From assembly GCA_964577825.1 (NCBI GenBank), contig CAZOBJ010000020.1, positions 1-40,559 on the forward strand: a DNA stretch of 40,559 bases, in the 5' to 3' direction. The stretch's first letter is position 1. Each line of letters opens with the position of its first letter. Below are positions 39,999-40,559 of the stretch, one piece after another. The notes under the pieces were generated by a model, which was given only the letters and a program-made list of their open reading frames with translations, was not told the DNA's origin and made no database searches. The stretch is from CAZOBJ01 sp964577825. GTDB lineage: Bacteria; Planctomycetota; SZUA-567; JAFGNG01. The translations under genes and the position numbers were made by a program.

Positions 39999-40559
39999 AT
40001 GAAGCTGCGCGTCCTGGCGCTCTTCACCCGCGCGCTGCGGATCGAGGCCCGGTCGCACTGGACGTACCTCGTGCGCGTGGTCCTGCTGGGTGTGCTGGTG
40101 CTGGCCCTGGCCGAGACCTGGGACCGTGCGCACTACGGCAGCGCGCTGGGCCTGCGGTTCTTCGAGGACGTGATGTACGCGAACCTGCTGGGGCTGACCC
40201 TGGCCGGGCTCGTGTTCTTCGCGTCCGCGGTCAGCGAAGAGAAGGAGGCGCAGACCCTGGGCCTGTTGCGCATGACCGGGCTCTCGGCCCTGGTGCTTCT
40301 CCTAGGCAAGTCCACGAGCCGGGTGCTGACCGCGGTGGAGCTCCTGCTCGTGCAGATGCCCTTCACCCTGCTGGCCGTGGCCCTGGGCGGCATGATGCCC
40401 AGGCAGGTGGCGGCAAGCTACATCGCCCTGGCCGCGTACCTCGTGTTCCTGGCCAACCTCGCGCTCCTTTTCTCCGTGATCGTGCGACGAACCTACCACG
40501 CGTCCGTGCTCACGGGCGCGGCCTTGTTCGTGCTCCTGATCGTATGCGCGTTCCATCCG
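39999..40559 (+). CDS. ABC-2 type permease 3 (5' part, cut by window end)
   Basis: The first 187 residues are present with no stop before the window edge. 'LRVLALFTRALRIEARSHWT', 'FASAVSEEKEAQTLGLLRMT' and 'LGKSTSRVLTAVELLLVQMP' match permeases 1 and 2. Parts are nearly identical to permease 2 in DNA as well as protein, for example the segment around 40480-40530 against 38920-38975, which points to recent duplication or gene conversion. The start is the ATG at 39999. The rest lies outside the window. Confidence 0.85.
   Translation, partial: MKLRVLALFTRALRIEARSHWTYLVRVVLLGVLVLALAETWDRAHYGSALGLRFFEDVMYANLLGLTLAGLVFFASAVSEEKEAQTLGLLRMTGLSALVLLLGKSTSRVLTAVELLLVQMPFTLLAVALGGMMPRQVAASYIALAAYLVFLANLALLFSVIVRRTYHASVLTGAALFVLLIVCAFHP

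Overview
The window is GC-rich DNA from a bacterium with a dense, operon-packed layout and mostly ATG or GTG starts behind good Shine-Dalgarno sequences. No rRNA, tRNA, CRISPR array, insertion sequence or phage gene is visible, so the lineage cannot be fixed. A formylglycine-type sulfatase, a GH116 glycoside hydrolase, a Gfo/Idh oxidoreductase, a uroporphyrinogen-decarboxylase-like protein and a DUF3604-like PHP protein, together with a sodium-pumping NQR complex and tandem ABC-2 permeases, recall Planctomycetota or neighbouring glycan-degrading phyla. Rubredoxin, two ferritin-like proteins and thioredoxin reductase suggest an anaerobic or microaerobic life. This placement is inference.

Region 1 (about 1-16.5 kb, all on the minus strand) is a catabolic cluster. 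Reading in its own direction it holds a sulfatase, a PHP-fold hydrolase, a NeuD/PglD-type acyltransferase, a cysteine-rich unknown, an amidohydrolase, three paralogous small membrane proteins of unknown function, a second cysteine-rich unknown, a UroD-like protein, a GH116 hydrolase, a Gfo/Idh oxidoreductase and a TPR protein. It looks like a glycan or glycoconjugate pathway whose substrate cannot be read from the sequence.

Region 2 (16.5-22.3 kb) starts with a divergent sigma-54 activator whose N-terminal domain is a cysteine-less relative of ArsC/low-molecular-weight phosphatase. It is followed by a translationally coupled amidohydrolase-like protein and a GNAT acetyltransferase. Facing these is a three-gene minus-strand operon: CcdA-like thiol transporter, exported thioredoxin/double-rhodanese protein, and a genuine ArsC with the full C10/C82/C89 set.

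Region 3 (22.3-32.1 kb, plus strand) begins after the only gap over 300 bases. It encodes an ArsP_1/SO_0444-type metal permease with an HMA domain, two ferritin-like proteins, a 54-residue rubredoxin, TrxB, a ZIP metal transporter, five NQR/RNF subunits (B, C, D, E, F but no NqrA) and a small conserved-looking partner. The genes often overlap or lie within 30 bases. This part joins metal handling, thiol redox, peroxide/oxygen defence and NADH-driven sodium transport.

Region 4 (32.1-40.6 kb) carries a PAS-PAS hybrid histidine kinase with its own strong promoter, then an ABC export system: a membrane-anchored partner protein, an ATPase and three tandem ABC-2 permease paralogues. The third permease is cut by the window end.

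The most unusual items are the dead-ArsC/PAS/sigma-54 chimera, the NQR cluster without nqrA and with a variant flavinylation motif in its B subunit, the three YQxxW membrane paralogues, and a recurring promoter form TTGAC(A/C)-N17-TAGG.
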